Assembly (NCBI RefSeq): GCF_900129905.1
Contig: NZ_FQXG01000005.1
Location: 292,182-356,181 of the forward strand
From: Ferrimonas marina
GTDB lineage: Bacteria > Pseudomonadota > Gammaproteobacteria > Enterobacterales > Shewanellaceae
Length of the DNA stretch: 64,000 nucleotides
Direction of reading: 5' to 3'
The position numbers were made by a program, and so were the translations under genes. The notes beneath the pieces were generated by a model. It was not told the DNA's origin and searched no databases. It saw only the letters and a list, made by a program, of their open reading frames with translations. Below, piece by piece: positions 48,800-57,179 of the stretch (its first letter is position 1; every line of letters begins with the position of its first letter).

Positions 48800-49765
48800 A
48801 TGAAAATTGGACCCTATCAACTGGACAACCAGCTGATCGTGGCGCCGATGGCCGGTGTCACCGACCTGCCTTTCCGCCGACTGTGCCGCCGGCTTGGTGC
48901 CGGAATGGCCGTGTCAGAGATGCTGTCCTCCAACCCTGAGGTGTGGAAGACAGAGAAGTCGATGTCACGGATGGACCACAGCGAGGAGAGCGGGATCCGC
49001 TCCGTCCAAATCGCCGGCTGCGAGCCCGAATTGATGGCCCAGGCCGCCCGCTTCAATGTGGAGCGCGGTGCCCAGATCATCGATATCAACATGGGTTGCC
49101 CGGCCAAAAAAGTTAACAAGAAGCTGGCTGGCTCAGCCCTGCTGCGCCATCCGGATCTGGTCCGAAGCATTGCCGAAGCGGTGGTTAACGCCGTCGAGGT
49201 GCCGGTGACCTTAAAGATCCGAACCGGCTGGGACCCGGAAAGCCGCAATGGCGTCGAGATTGCCCGCATCGCCGAGCAATCCGGCATCGCTGCCCTGGCC
49301 GTGCACGGTCGAACCCGACAGTGCATGTACAAAGGCGAGGCCGAGTACGACACCATTGCAGCCATTAAGCAGGCGATCTCCATCCCTGTCATCGCCAACG
49401 GCGACATCGACAGCCCGGAGAAAGCCGCCCAGGTATTGAGACACACCCAGGCCGACGGCCTGATGGTGGGTCGGCCGGCCCAGGGCCGTCCCTGGATCTT
49501 TCGCGAGATCCATCACTACCTGGAAACCGGGGAGCACCTGCCGCCACCGCCAAAAGCGGAGCGACAGGCGCTGATGCAGGAACACCTACAATCCCTGCAC
49601 GACTTCTACGGTGAAGAGCGCGGCATGCGCATCGCCCGGAAGCACGTGGGGTGGTACCTGGATAACCAGCAGCAGCCGCTACTGCGTCGCCAATTCAACC
49701 AGCTTGAATCGGCCGCCGCGCAGCGGGACGCCCTAGCCGGCTTCTTCGAACAATTTGATTGTTAA
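48800..49765 (+). CDS. dusB: tRNA-dihydrouridine synthase B
   Basis: DusB reduces uridine (typically U17) in tRNA with FMN. The 321-residue protein has the TIM-barrel start VAPMAGVTDLPFRRLCR, the catalytic Cys in DINMGCPAKKV, LKIRTGWD, VHGRTRQCMY and MVGRPAQGRPWIF. It is followed 21 bp later by fis, the classic two-gene operon. Confidence 0.97.
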   Translation: MKIGPYQLDNQLIVAPMAGVTDLPFRRLCRRLGAGMAVSEMLSSNPEVWKTEKSMSRMDHSEESGIRSVQIAGCEPELMAQAARFNVERGAQIIDINMGCPAKKVNKKLAGSALLRHPDLVRSIAEAVVNAVEVPVTLKIRTGWDPESRNGVEIARIAEQSGIAALAVHGRTRQCMYKGEAEYDTIAAIKQAISIPVIANGDIDSPEKAAQVLRHTQADGLMVGRPAQGRPWIFREIHHYLETGEHLPPPPKAERQALMQEHLQSLHDFYGEERGMRIARKHVGWYLDNQQQPLLRRQFNQLESAAAQRDALAGFFEQFDC

Positions 49766-49786
49766 AATAGACAGAGCAAAGACAGT

Positions 49787-50095
49787 ATGTTTGATCAGCA
49801 GAACTCCTTTTCTGAAGCGCACCAACTGACCGTAGGTCAGATCGAGACCCCGAATGGCACTGTTAAGCCCCAGCTTCTGCGTGACTCCGTAAAGCGCGCC
49901 GTGAGCAACTACTTTGCTCAACTGGACGGCCAAGAAGCCTCTGAAGTGTACGAAATGGTGCTGTGCGAAGTGGAACAGCCGCTGCTGGACATCGTGATGC
50001 AGTACACCCGCGGTAACCAAACCCGCGCCGCCAACATCCTCGGCATCAACCGCGGCACCCTGCGTAAGAAGCTGAAGAAGTACGGCATGAACTAA
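49787..50095 (+). CDS. fis: DNA-binding protein Fis
   Basis: Fis is a nucleoid protein and growth-phase regulator that bends DNA. It has 102 residues, four more than E. coli Fis in the N-terminal part. The C-terminal helix-turn-helix is almost unchanged ([28 protein letters not shown]). Its stop overlaps the stop of the convergent methyltransferase gene by four bases. Confidence 0.98.
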   Translation: MFDQQNSFSEAHQLTVGQIETPNGTVKPQLLRDSVKRAVSNYFAQLDGQEASEVYEMVLCEVEQPLLDIVMQYTRGNQTRAANILGINRGTLRKKLKKYGMN

Positions 50096-51645
50096 GAGCC
50101 TTGCTCTGAACCCCGATTTGAACCCGAGCCCTTGGCTCGGGTTTTTTTGTGCCTTTTGGTTTTGGCCACCAGCCTGACATGCCCCATCTGCTCCCCAGGC
50201 TGCAGCACACGCTGTAACCGGGTCAGGCCCAGCTGTGCCACCGTGGTAAATCCCGCCTTGGCCGCCACGCTGTCCTCAGGCAATGGCACCGGCAGCTCCA
50301 CCAGCACAAACACCAGGCCATCCCCCGTCGCCCGGTTGTGCTCCAGCACCGCGTGACCGGTGGTGCCGGAGCCGGCAAAGCAATCCAGTACGATGTCGCC
50401 CGGGCCGCAGAGTGCGGCGATCAGCATCCGGCTGATCGCCACCACCTTGGGGGTGTCGAAGGGGATCCCCAGCTGGGCCAGAAGGGCATCATCGCTGCCG
50501 GCGTGGTAGATCACCGAAGGCAGGTTCTCCAGCATGTGATCGCATAAGCGGTACTTGCGGGTGGGCTGGGTGCGATGATCCTCACCGAACAGGATCTCCC
50601 CCTGGGCCTGCAGCCGGGCCATGGTCGCAGGTGGGTTGCGCCACCCCCGCTTGGGCACCGGACAGGGCTGGTCGGTGCCGGGGTGCCGAAGCGGGCGGAA
50701 GTAGGCCTCGGGGGGCACCTTCTTGTTGGGCCAGGCCATGGAGACCGGCCGGTAGATCTCCCCTTCGTCGTCGATAAAGCGATAGGCCTTGGCCCCCTGG
50801 CTGAACGGCTGAGCCTCCAGCCACTGCCGGAAAGCCTTGCGCACCGGCTCATTCACTCCGCCATGGCGACGCACCAGCGCCGCCACCTTAGCCCGCATCG
50901 CTTCGGCGTGGGGCTTGGGCCGCTTCAGCCCGCCGGCTTTGAGCAGCCGGGCCTTGTCTTTGGCGTAGAGGCAGATCAGCTCATGCTGCTGAGCGACGCC
51001 GCGGGCATCGCCCTTGGGGTTGCGCTTGTCCCAGACCAGTGTGCCGAGGTGGTTATGTTCGCCGAACACCTCCCCCAGCAGCTTCTCCAGGTTGGCGTGC
51101 TCGTGCTCGTCGATGTGAATGACGATGGCGCCGTCCGGTCGCAGCAGTCGATGGGCCAGGATCAGTCGTGGCAGCATCATGCTCAGCCAGGGGCTGTGCT
51201 GGGCAGCGGCATCGGAGTCGGGGTATTGGCCGGGGCTGGCTCGGTAGTTGTCGGAATAGGCGAAGGTTTTGCCGGTGTTGTAGGGCGGGTCGATGTACAC
51301 CAGCTTAAGTCGCTCAGCGTGACTGGGCTGCAGCAGCTTCATCGCCTCGAGGTTGTCCCCCTCGATAAAGCTGTGGGATGTCAGGTCGGGACAGGCACTC
51401 GGGGCAAAGGCGGCGTTGGGGACAGAGTCTGCCAGGGCCTGGGCGGCCGCCTTGCCGGGCCAGTTAAGCTGGTAGCGTTCCAGCTCCGCCCCGCCCAGGG
51501 TTTCGGCCAGGGCCTGCCAGTCCGCCGCCGGGCACAACCGGCCCTGCGGGTCGTAACGCTCCTGCACGCAGTGGGGGAACAGCTTCGCCAGCTGGCGCAA
51601 GGCCGCTGCCTGCTTGCCCGGCCTGCGCTTCTTGGGGATATCCAA
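50092..51645 (-). CDS. Orphan type III-like (beta-class) DNA methyltransferase
   Basis: This is a 517-residue N6-adenine (or N4-cytosine) DNA methyltransferase. The catalytic motif [12 protein letters not shown] is near residue 118 and the SAM motif [11 protein letters not shown] near residue 420. This is the beta-class order found in type III Mod proteins. The N-terminus ([19 protein letters not shown]) and [15 protein letters not shown] also fit Mod. No Res helicase-nuclease lies next to it. The basic tail ([18 protein letters not shown]) overlaps the fis terminator. The HEPN gene is upstream on the same strand. Confidence 0.88.
   Translation of the reverse strand: MDIPKKRRPGKQAAALRQLAKLFPHCVQERYDPQGRLCPAADWQALAETLGGAELERYQLNWPGKAAAQALADSVPNAAFAPSACPDLTSHSFIEGDNLEAMKLLQPSHAERLKLVYIDPPYNTGKTFAYSDNYRASPGQYPDSDAAAQHSPWLSMMLPRLILAHRLLRPDGAIVIHIDEHEHANLEKLLGEVFGEHNHLGTLVWDKRNPKGDARGVAQQHELICLYAKDKARLLKAGGLKRPKPHAEAMRAKVAALVRRHGGVNEPVRKAFRQWLEAQPFSQGAKAYRFIDDEGEIYRPVSMAWPNKKVPPEAYFRPLRHPGTDQPCPVPKRGWRNPPATMARLQAQGEILFGEDHRTQPTRKYRLCDHMLENLPSVIYHAGSDDALLAQLGIPFDTPKVVAISRMLIAALCGPGDIVLDCFAGSGTTGHAVLEHNRATGDGLVFVLVELPVPLPEDSVAAKAGFTTVAQLGLTRLQRVLQPGEQMGHVRLVAKTKRHKKTRAKGSGSNRGSEQGS
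50121..50149 (+). terminator. fis terminator inside the convergent methyltransferase gene
   Basis: AACCCGAGCC-CTT-GGCTCGGGTT is followed by seven T. It lies wholly inside the last codons of the minus-strand methyltransferase, encoding part of its basic tail. Confidence 0.9.
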
Positions 51646-51758
51646 GCCGCCGTCACCCTCCTAGTGAGCCACTGTGTCACTAAGGGTAGGCGGATTCGGC
51701 GCAGGCGGTGTCGAGTCGCTGCCGGATCAGGGCTTTTCAGTGTTTGCTCAGTGCCGGC

Positions 51759-52406
51759 TCAGGCAAGAACGGGGTAGTGCAGCTGACCCCAGTCCTGGTT
51801 GGGACTGGCCATCATGATCGACAGCATCACCGGCACAAAGGCCCGCATAAGGGCGACGCTGTCGCGGATCGCCTCCCGGTTGAGTTTGCCCTGCCAGGTG
51901 GCGCCACCGTGGGTCAGCTGATTGCGCAGGGTGTAGATCCGGCTGAACACCACCCGCAGGATCTTCACCGTATCCCGTTGACTCAAGGCGCGACTGACCC
52001 GGGTCTGAGCCTTGTCAAAGGACCACTTCCAGCCATCGGTACAGCCGGGCTGCTTCTGGCACTCCCAGAACGGCTGGAACACATAGGGGTTATCCAGCAG
52101 CACCCGAATGGGGCCGGAGAACTGCTGCCAGACCAGGGCCTCCAGCTGCTTGTCCCGGTCAAAGCGCTGCAACTGGTAGAGGAAGTCGGCAAACGCCTTG
52201 GCTTCCGGTGGGTGCTCCGATCGGATGTCGTTGGCGTAGGCGGCGTTGAAGGCGATCCAGAGGAACAGGAACTCGGCGTCCTCATCCTGCTCACACAGCT
52301 CGGCGCGCTGTAGCCAGCTCAGGGCGCGGTGAACCCGTACCGACAGCGCTTCGGGCCACTGCTCCCGCTCGGCACGATGCTGCAACTTCAGTGTCTGATA
52401 ATCCAA
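51759..52406 (-). CDS. HEPN-domain protein
   Basis: The likely start is TTG 52406, with AAGGAG eight bases upstream, giving 215 residues. The frame is open to 52472 without a ribosome site. The HEPN signature RNQLTH (R-x4-H) is near residue 160 in RIYTLRNQLTHGG. The segment FLFLWIAFNAAYANDI is typical of this HEPN subgroup. HEPN proteins are often RNases in defence or toxin systems, but this subgroup is uncharacterised. It lies 113 bp upstream of the methyltransferase gene on the same strand. Confidence 0.8.
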   Translation of the reverse strand: MDYQTLKLQHRAEREQWPEALSVRVHRALSWLQRAELCEQDEDAEFLFLWIAFNAAYANDIRSEHPPEAKAFADFLYQLQRFDRDKQLEALVWQQFSGPIRVLLDNPYVFQPFWECQKQPGCTDGWKWSFDKAQTRVSRALSQRDTVKILRVVFSRIYTLRNQLTHGGATWQGKLNREAIRDSVALMRAFVPVMLSIMMASPNQDWGQLHYPVLA

Positions 52407-52581
52407 ACTTCCCACTCCTTGGAGAACGCTCTGAACAAATCCAGCCCACACTTTACCCGCCGTTGACGACAAATCGAAGACCCTTTGCCCAGATGTCCGG
52501 CGTACAGCCTTTGCCCTCTGGGGCCTAACTGGTACACTCTTGCACCGTTATTGATTGAACCAGACAAGAGCGAGATTCCCG

Positions 52582-53298
52582 ATGGGTCGCAGTTTTGAAG
52601 TGCGTAAGGCCTCCATGGCCAAGACCGCCGGTCAGAAGACCAAGGTCTACTCCAAGTACAGTAAAGAGATCTACGTGGTGGCCAAAAACGGCAGCCCGGA
52701 TCCGGAGGCCAACCTGCAGCTGCGTAGCCTGATCGAAAAGGCGAAGAAGGACCAGGTGCCTTCCCACGTGATCGACAAGGCCATCGACAAAGCCAAGGGC
52801 GGCGCCGGTGAAGACTACGAGACCGCTCGCTACGAAGGCTTTGGCCCGGGCAACTGCATGGTGATCGTCGACTGTCTGACCGACAACAACAAGCGTACCT
52901 TCACCGACGTACGTCAGTGCTTCGTTAAAACCGACTCCAAGATCGGCTCCCCCGGCGTGGTGTCCCACATGTTCGACCACCAGTCCATCTTCGCCTTCGC
53001 CGGCGACGACGAGGATGCCGTGCTCGAGATCCTGATGATGGCCGACGTTGACGTCACCGACGTGGAAGTGGAAGACGGCATGACCACCGTATTCGCCCCC
53101 AACACCGAGTTCTTCAAGGTCAAGACCGCGCTGACCGAGGCGATGCCGGAGATCAAGTTCGAGATGGAAGAGATCACCTTCGTCCCGCAAACCTACACCA
53201 AGGTGGAAGGCGACGACGTGGCCCAGTTCGAGAAGTTCATGGCGATGCTGGAAGATTGCGACGACGTGCAAAACGTCTATCACAACGCTGAGCTGTAA
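52582..53298 (+). CDS. YebC/PmpR family regulator, YeeN-like
   Basis: The 238-residue protein has the same length as E. coli YeeN and YebC-family features: [41 protein letters not shown], and the end DDVQNVYHN. YebC-type proteins act as transcription regulators, or as the newer-proposed ribosome-stalling relief factors (TACO1 family). The start ATG 52582 gives [14 protein letters not shown]. Confidence 0.92.
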   Translation: MGRSFEVRKASMAKTAGQKTKVYSKYSKEIYVVAKNGSPDPEANLQLRSLIEKAKKDQVPSHVIDKAIDKAKGGAGEDYETARYEGFGPGNCMVIVDCLTDNNKRTFTDVRQCFVKTDSKIGSPGVVSHMFDHQSIFAFAGDDEDAVLEILMMADVDVTDVEVEDGMTTVFAPNTEFFKVKTALTEAMPEIKFEMEEITFVPQTYTKVEGDDVAQFEKFMAMLEDCDDVQNVYHNAEL

Positions 53299-53316
53299 TC
53301 GCTCATTGCGCTGACA

Positions 53317-53344
53317 ACGCCGCCCTCCGGGGCGGCGTTTTTGT
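53317..53344 (+). terminator. Terminator after the YeeN-like gene
   Basis: AACGCCGCC-CTCCG-GGGCGGCGTT is followed by T. Confidence 0.88.
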
Positions 53345-53520
53345 TGCCAGCAAAAAACCCAGCGGCGGTGGACCTCAGCGCCGCAGCGTCACCTATACTT
53401 GCTGGGATTTAGGGGAAAGACCGGACCTGCCAATGAATTGGTGGGCTGTAACGAGCGACGGAAAAACCCGGACCAATGCAGTCCGTTATCGTGCCGCGTC
53501 ATTGCCAGGAAGGTACCCTA

Positions 53521-56500
53521 ATGATGGATCGTATCCACTGCCCTGCCCTGCTTGGATCCCTGCTACTCAGCCTTGCCGTTAACGCCGCCCCGGGCCTGAC
53601 CCAGAGCGAGCCGGTCGGTGCCTACCTTGATGCTGCCTTCCCGGACCAGCCGCCCAATGCCGCGGTGGAGGAAGGAGACTGGGTCCAGATCAACTACTTC
53701 CCCGAGGTGCGCTTCGTTGAGCCGATCCGCATCATCGAACACCCCACCCAGGATAAGCTGCTGATCCTCGGCAAGGACGGCATGGGCCACCTGATCAGCC
53801 ACCGTTACGGTGCCACCGATAAGACCGAGTTTCTCGATATCCGCCCCATCATGCACGGCAAGGCCGGGGCCGGTGAAGGGGGGATCTCTGATCTGGCCTT
53901 TCACCCGGAGTTTGGCGATCCCGATTCACCCAATGAGCGCACCGTGTTCCTCTCTTATCGCTGGTCACCGGACGACAGCGGCAGCTTCTCCGAGGAGTTC
54001 ACCGTCGACGGCTACAACCGGCTGTCCCGCTTCGAGGTGCTCGACGGCAAGGTCGATCTGGCCACCGAGCAGGTGCTGATCAACCAGTTCGACCAGGAAC
54101 AGTGGCACATCGCCATGGACCTGGAATTTGGCAGCGACGGCTACCTCTACGTTTCGGTGGGCGATGAGGGCCGCTGCTGCAGCCGCACCCTCTCCACCCA
54201 GCGCATCGATGGCGGCCTGTGGAGCGGGATCCTGCGCATCGACGTCGACAACGATCCCAACCGCAGCCACCCCATCCGCCGCCAGCCCCACCACCCGGGC
54301 AAAGACCCCAAGGACAACGGCAACCACTGGCCCCGCTCCTACAGCCAGGGCTACAGCATCCCCAACGACAACCCCTTCCTCAGCTCGGATGGTGACGTGC
54401 TGGAGGAGTTCTACAGCATCGGCCTGCGCCACCCCTGGACCATGTTCCTGGACCACACCACCGGGGATATCTGGGTGGCCGACGTGGGTGAGAAGAAGTG
54501 GGAGGAGATCGACCTGGTCCGCAAGGGCGATAACCACCAGTGGGGCTATCGCGAGGGCAACCACAGCGGGGTAATGTCGGAGCCGGATGAGATCATCGGC
54601 ACCCCACGGGGGCCAGTGTGGGAGTACGACAGAGACCTAGGCCTGGCAGTGATCGGAGCCGGGGTCTATCGCGGCAACCGCCACCCGGAGCTGGTGGGCA
54701 AGTACCTGTTCTCCGATTTCGGCTCCGGCCGATTCTGGACCGCAACCGCCAGCAACGACGGCTATGACATCGAGCAGATCACCAGCGTCACCGCCGGCTT
54801 CCCCAACGGCATCAACGCCTACCTGCTGGACAGCAAAGGACAGATCCTGATGGCCAAGACCAACGGCGGTCAGGACCCCGGCGGCACCATCGAGCTGCTG
54901 ACCCGGGATGGCGGCGCCAGCCTGGTGGACGATCCGCCGCAATGGCTATCGCAAACCGGTGCCTTTACCGATCTGCAAAGCCTGCAGCCCCACCCCGGCT
55001 GCATCCCCTACAGCATGAACGTGCCGTTCTGGTCTGACGGGGCGGAGAAATACCGTTGGCTGTGCCTGCCCAACGACGGCAGCCACGACAGCGCCGCGGA
55101 GCAGATCGTCTTTGCCGAGCAGGACCTATGGCAGTTCCCCGCCGGCACCGTGGCGATCAAGCACTTCGGCATGCGCGCCGATCGCAGCGACCCCGATTCC
55201 GAGTTCCCACTGGAAACCCGCTTCGTGGTGCGCACCGAGCGCGACCTCTATGGCGTCACCTACCGCTGGAATGAGGCGGGCACCGACGCCGAGCTGCTCA
55301 GTGATGGGCTGGAGTGGTCCTTCACCCAGCAAACCCCGGTGGGCCCACTGCAGCGTACCTGGACCTTCCCCAGTCGCAACCAGTGCCTCACCTGCCACGC
55401 CGACGCCAACGGTGGCCTGCTCGGCCTCAATACCCGCCAGCTCAACCGCGATCAGTACTACCCCGCCTCCGGTCAAACCGGCAACCAGCTGGAGACCTTC
55501 AACGCGCTGGGGATGTTCCACCAGCAGTGGCCACAGGACAGCTTCGCCGAGTTGCTGGAGCAGGTACTGACCGCCAGTCCCAGTGGCGATCAAAGCCTGG
55601 CGCTGGCCGACCGGGCCCGCAGCTACCTGGACTCCAACTGCGGCTATTGCCACCACCCCAATGGCGTGCGCGGCACCTTCGATGCCCGCTTGGTCACCCC
55701 GCTGTCGGAGCAGGGACTAATCTACGGTCAGCTGATGGAGAGCTACGGCATCGAAGGGGAAGCGGTGGTGGTGCCGGGCCAGCCGGATCACTCCATCCTC
55801 TATGTGCGGGCCAGCCAGGTGGGTCCGCTGGCGATGCCGCCGCTGGCCAAGGCGGTGGTGGACGACGACGGCATGAGCCTGCTGTCCAACTGGATCCGGG
55901 CGCTGGTCAATGCGGTCGAAGGGGCACCGGAGTTTACTGCCCAGCTACAGAACCTGCGCACCGATCTCTGCATCCAGGTGTTCGGTCAAAGTGGCAGCCA
56001 GGGGGCCAACGTCGAGCCCGGCCCCTGCGAACAGGATCAAGCCAGTCAATCGCTGCAGTTCCTTGCCATCCCCGGGATAGCAGACACCTACACGGTGCGC
56101 TTTGCCCATAGCGGTTTGTGCCTGGACGTGGATGGCGGCAGCGCCGACAACGGCGCCAACCTGGTTCAGAACATCTGCAACGCCAATCTGAGCCAGCAGT
56201 TCCGCTTACAGGCCGAGGGGGAGCAACTGGTGCTCTACACCGGCACCGGCAACCGCGATAAGGTGGTGGATTCCGACGCCAACGTCAGCAACATCATCCA
56301 GTGGCAGGACTACGGCAACGACAACCAACGCTGGCGCTTCTTCAGCCATACCGTGGATGTTGTGCTCGATTCCGATGGCGACGGGGTCGTGGACAGCGAC
56401 GACCCCTTCCCCACCGACCCCGGCGAATGGGCCGATGGCGACAGTGATGGCATTGGCGATAACAGCGACCGCTTCCCCCGGGACCCGCGCAACGACGTCG

Positions 56501-57117
56501 ATGGCGACGGCTTCAGCGGCCACATCGACAACTGCCCGGAGATCTACAACCCCACCCAGCGTGACCGGGACGCCGATGGCCAGGGCGACGCCTGCGATCA
56601 GGACAAGACCCCCCCGGGCTGGCTGCCTCGCCAGCCTGAACGCGGCGACACTCCTATCTCCCGACCCGCACTGGAGTCGCGTCGCCCCCATACGCTGCAG
56701 CGGGTAGAGCGCCAGCACCGTCTCGCGGTATCACCGCCCTGGCGTCCCGCCAGCGTCCAGCAAAGCCTAAGCCGGACCTCGGTCGCTGCCACCCCATCTC
56801 GGTCGAGTCACGCGCCCCAACGGACACAGGCCCAGCCAGCATTGACGCAGTGGCGTGGCCAAACGGTAGCGGGGGTCGGCCCGACATTGTGCTCCGAGGC
56901 CGATCTGTCCTTGTCGCAAGATCATCATCAACGGGAGAGAAACAACAAACTCAACCACTTAAGAGCAATACTCTGCCCTGCCAGCATAAAAGCAGTGGAT
57001 TCTGCCAGCGACAGGCGCTCCCTCTTCTACAATGAAACAAGTCTCAGGATTGAGGCACTTAGCCCTGTAGCGGATGCCAACGACACCAATAACCCCTCCC
57101 GGCAGCACAGGCACTAA
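53521..57117 (+). CDS. Secreted quinoprotein/haem/ricin-B/TSP3 multidomain protein
   Basis: This is an exported protein of about 1,198 residues. The ATG at 53521 gives a signal peptide (LLGSLLLSLAVNAAPG). Residues 54-465 form a soluble PQQ sugar-dehydrogenase-like beta-propeller (ISDLAFHPEF, LYVSVGDEG, LRHPWTMFLD, WGYREGNHSG). Residues 490-800 are a cytochrome-like region with haem motifs CLTCH (C622) and CGYCH (C707), recalling the HNE_0200-type partner of such enzymes. A ricin-B-like domain follows (about 805-943). Thrombospondin-3 calcium repeats come next (about 950-1031: DSDGDGVVDSDDPFP, DNCPEIYNP). The last 165 residues are Arg/Ser/Gln-rich and look unlike a folded domain. It is probably a periplasmic or extracellular sugar oxidase. 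Confidence 0.8.
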   Translation: MMDRIHCPALLGSLLLSLAVNAAPGLTQSEPVGAYLDAAFPDQPPNAAVEEGDWVQINYFPEVRFVEPIRIIEHPTQDKLLILGKDGMGHLISHRYGATDKTEFLDIRPIMHGKAGAGEGGISDLAFHPEFGDPDSPNERTVFLSYRWSPDDSGSFSEEFTVDGYNRLSRFEVLDGKVDLATEQVLINQFDQEQWHIAMDLEFGSDGYLYVSVGDEGRCCSRTLSTQRIDGGLWSGILRIDVDNDPNRSHPIRRQPHHPGKDPKDNGNHWPRSYSQGYSIPNDNPFLSSDGDVLEEFYSIGLRHPWTMFLDHTTGDIWVADVGEKKWEEIDLVRKGDNHQWGYREGNHSGVMSEPDEIIGTPRGPVWEYDRDLGLAVIGAGVYRGNRHPELVGKYLFSDFGSGRFWTATASNDGYDIEQITSVTAGFPNGINAYLLDSKGQILMAKTNGGQDPGGTIELLTRDGGASLVDDPPQWLSQTGAFTDLQSLQPHPGCIPYSMNVPFWSDGAEKYRWLCLPNDGSHDSAAEQIVFAEQDLWQFPAGTVAIKHFGMRADRSDPDSEFPLETRFVVRTERDLYGVTYRWNEAGTDAELLSDGLEWSFTQQTPVGPLQRTWTFPSRNQCLTCHADANGGLLGLNTRQLNRDQYYPASGQTGNQLETFNALGMFHQQWPQDSFAELLEQVLTASPSGDQSLALADRARSYLDSNCGYCHHPNGVRGTFDARLVTPLSEQGLIYGQLMESYGIEGEAVVVPGQPDHSILYVRASQVGPLAMPPLAKAVVDDDGMSLLSNWIRALVNAVEGAPEFTAQLQNLRTDLCIQVFGQSGSQGANVEPGPCEQDQASQSLQFLAIPGIADTYTVRFAHSGLCLDVDGGSADNGANLVQNICNANLSQQFRLQAEGEQLVLYTGTGNRDKVVDSDANVSNIIQWQDYGNDNQRWRFFSHTVDVVLDSDGDGVVDSDDPFPTDPGEWADGDSDGIGDNSDRFPRDPRNDVDGDGFSGHIDNCPEIYNPTQRDRDADGQGDACDQDKTPPGWLPRQPERGDTPISRPALESRRPHTLQRVERQHRLAVSPPWRPASVQQSLSRTSVAATPSRSSHAPQRTQAQPALTQWRGQTVAGVGPTLCSEADLSLSQDHHQRERNNKLNHLRAILCPASIKAVDSASDRRSLFYNETSLRIEALSPVADANDTNNPSRQHRH

Positions 57118-57120
57118 GGG

Positions 57121-57149
57121 CACAGCGGTGCGACCTGGTCGCACCGCTG
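57121..57149 (+). other. Strong intergenic hairpin without T run
   Basis: ACAGCGGTGCGA-CCTGG-TCGCACCGCTGT is a 12-bp perfect stem between the two giant genes, 31 bp before the second start. Without a T run it is not a simple terminator. It may protect or attenuate the transcript. Confidence 0.6.
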
Positions 57150-57179
57150 TCCATTCACACAAGGAAGGATAATGGGCCA

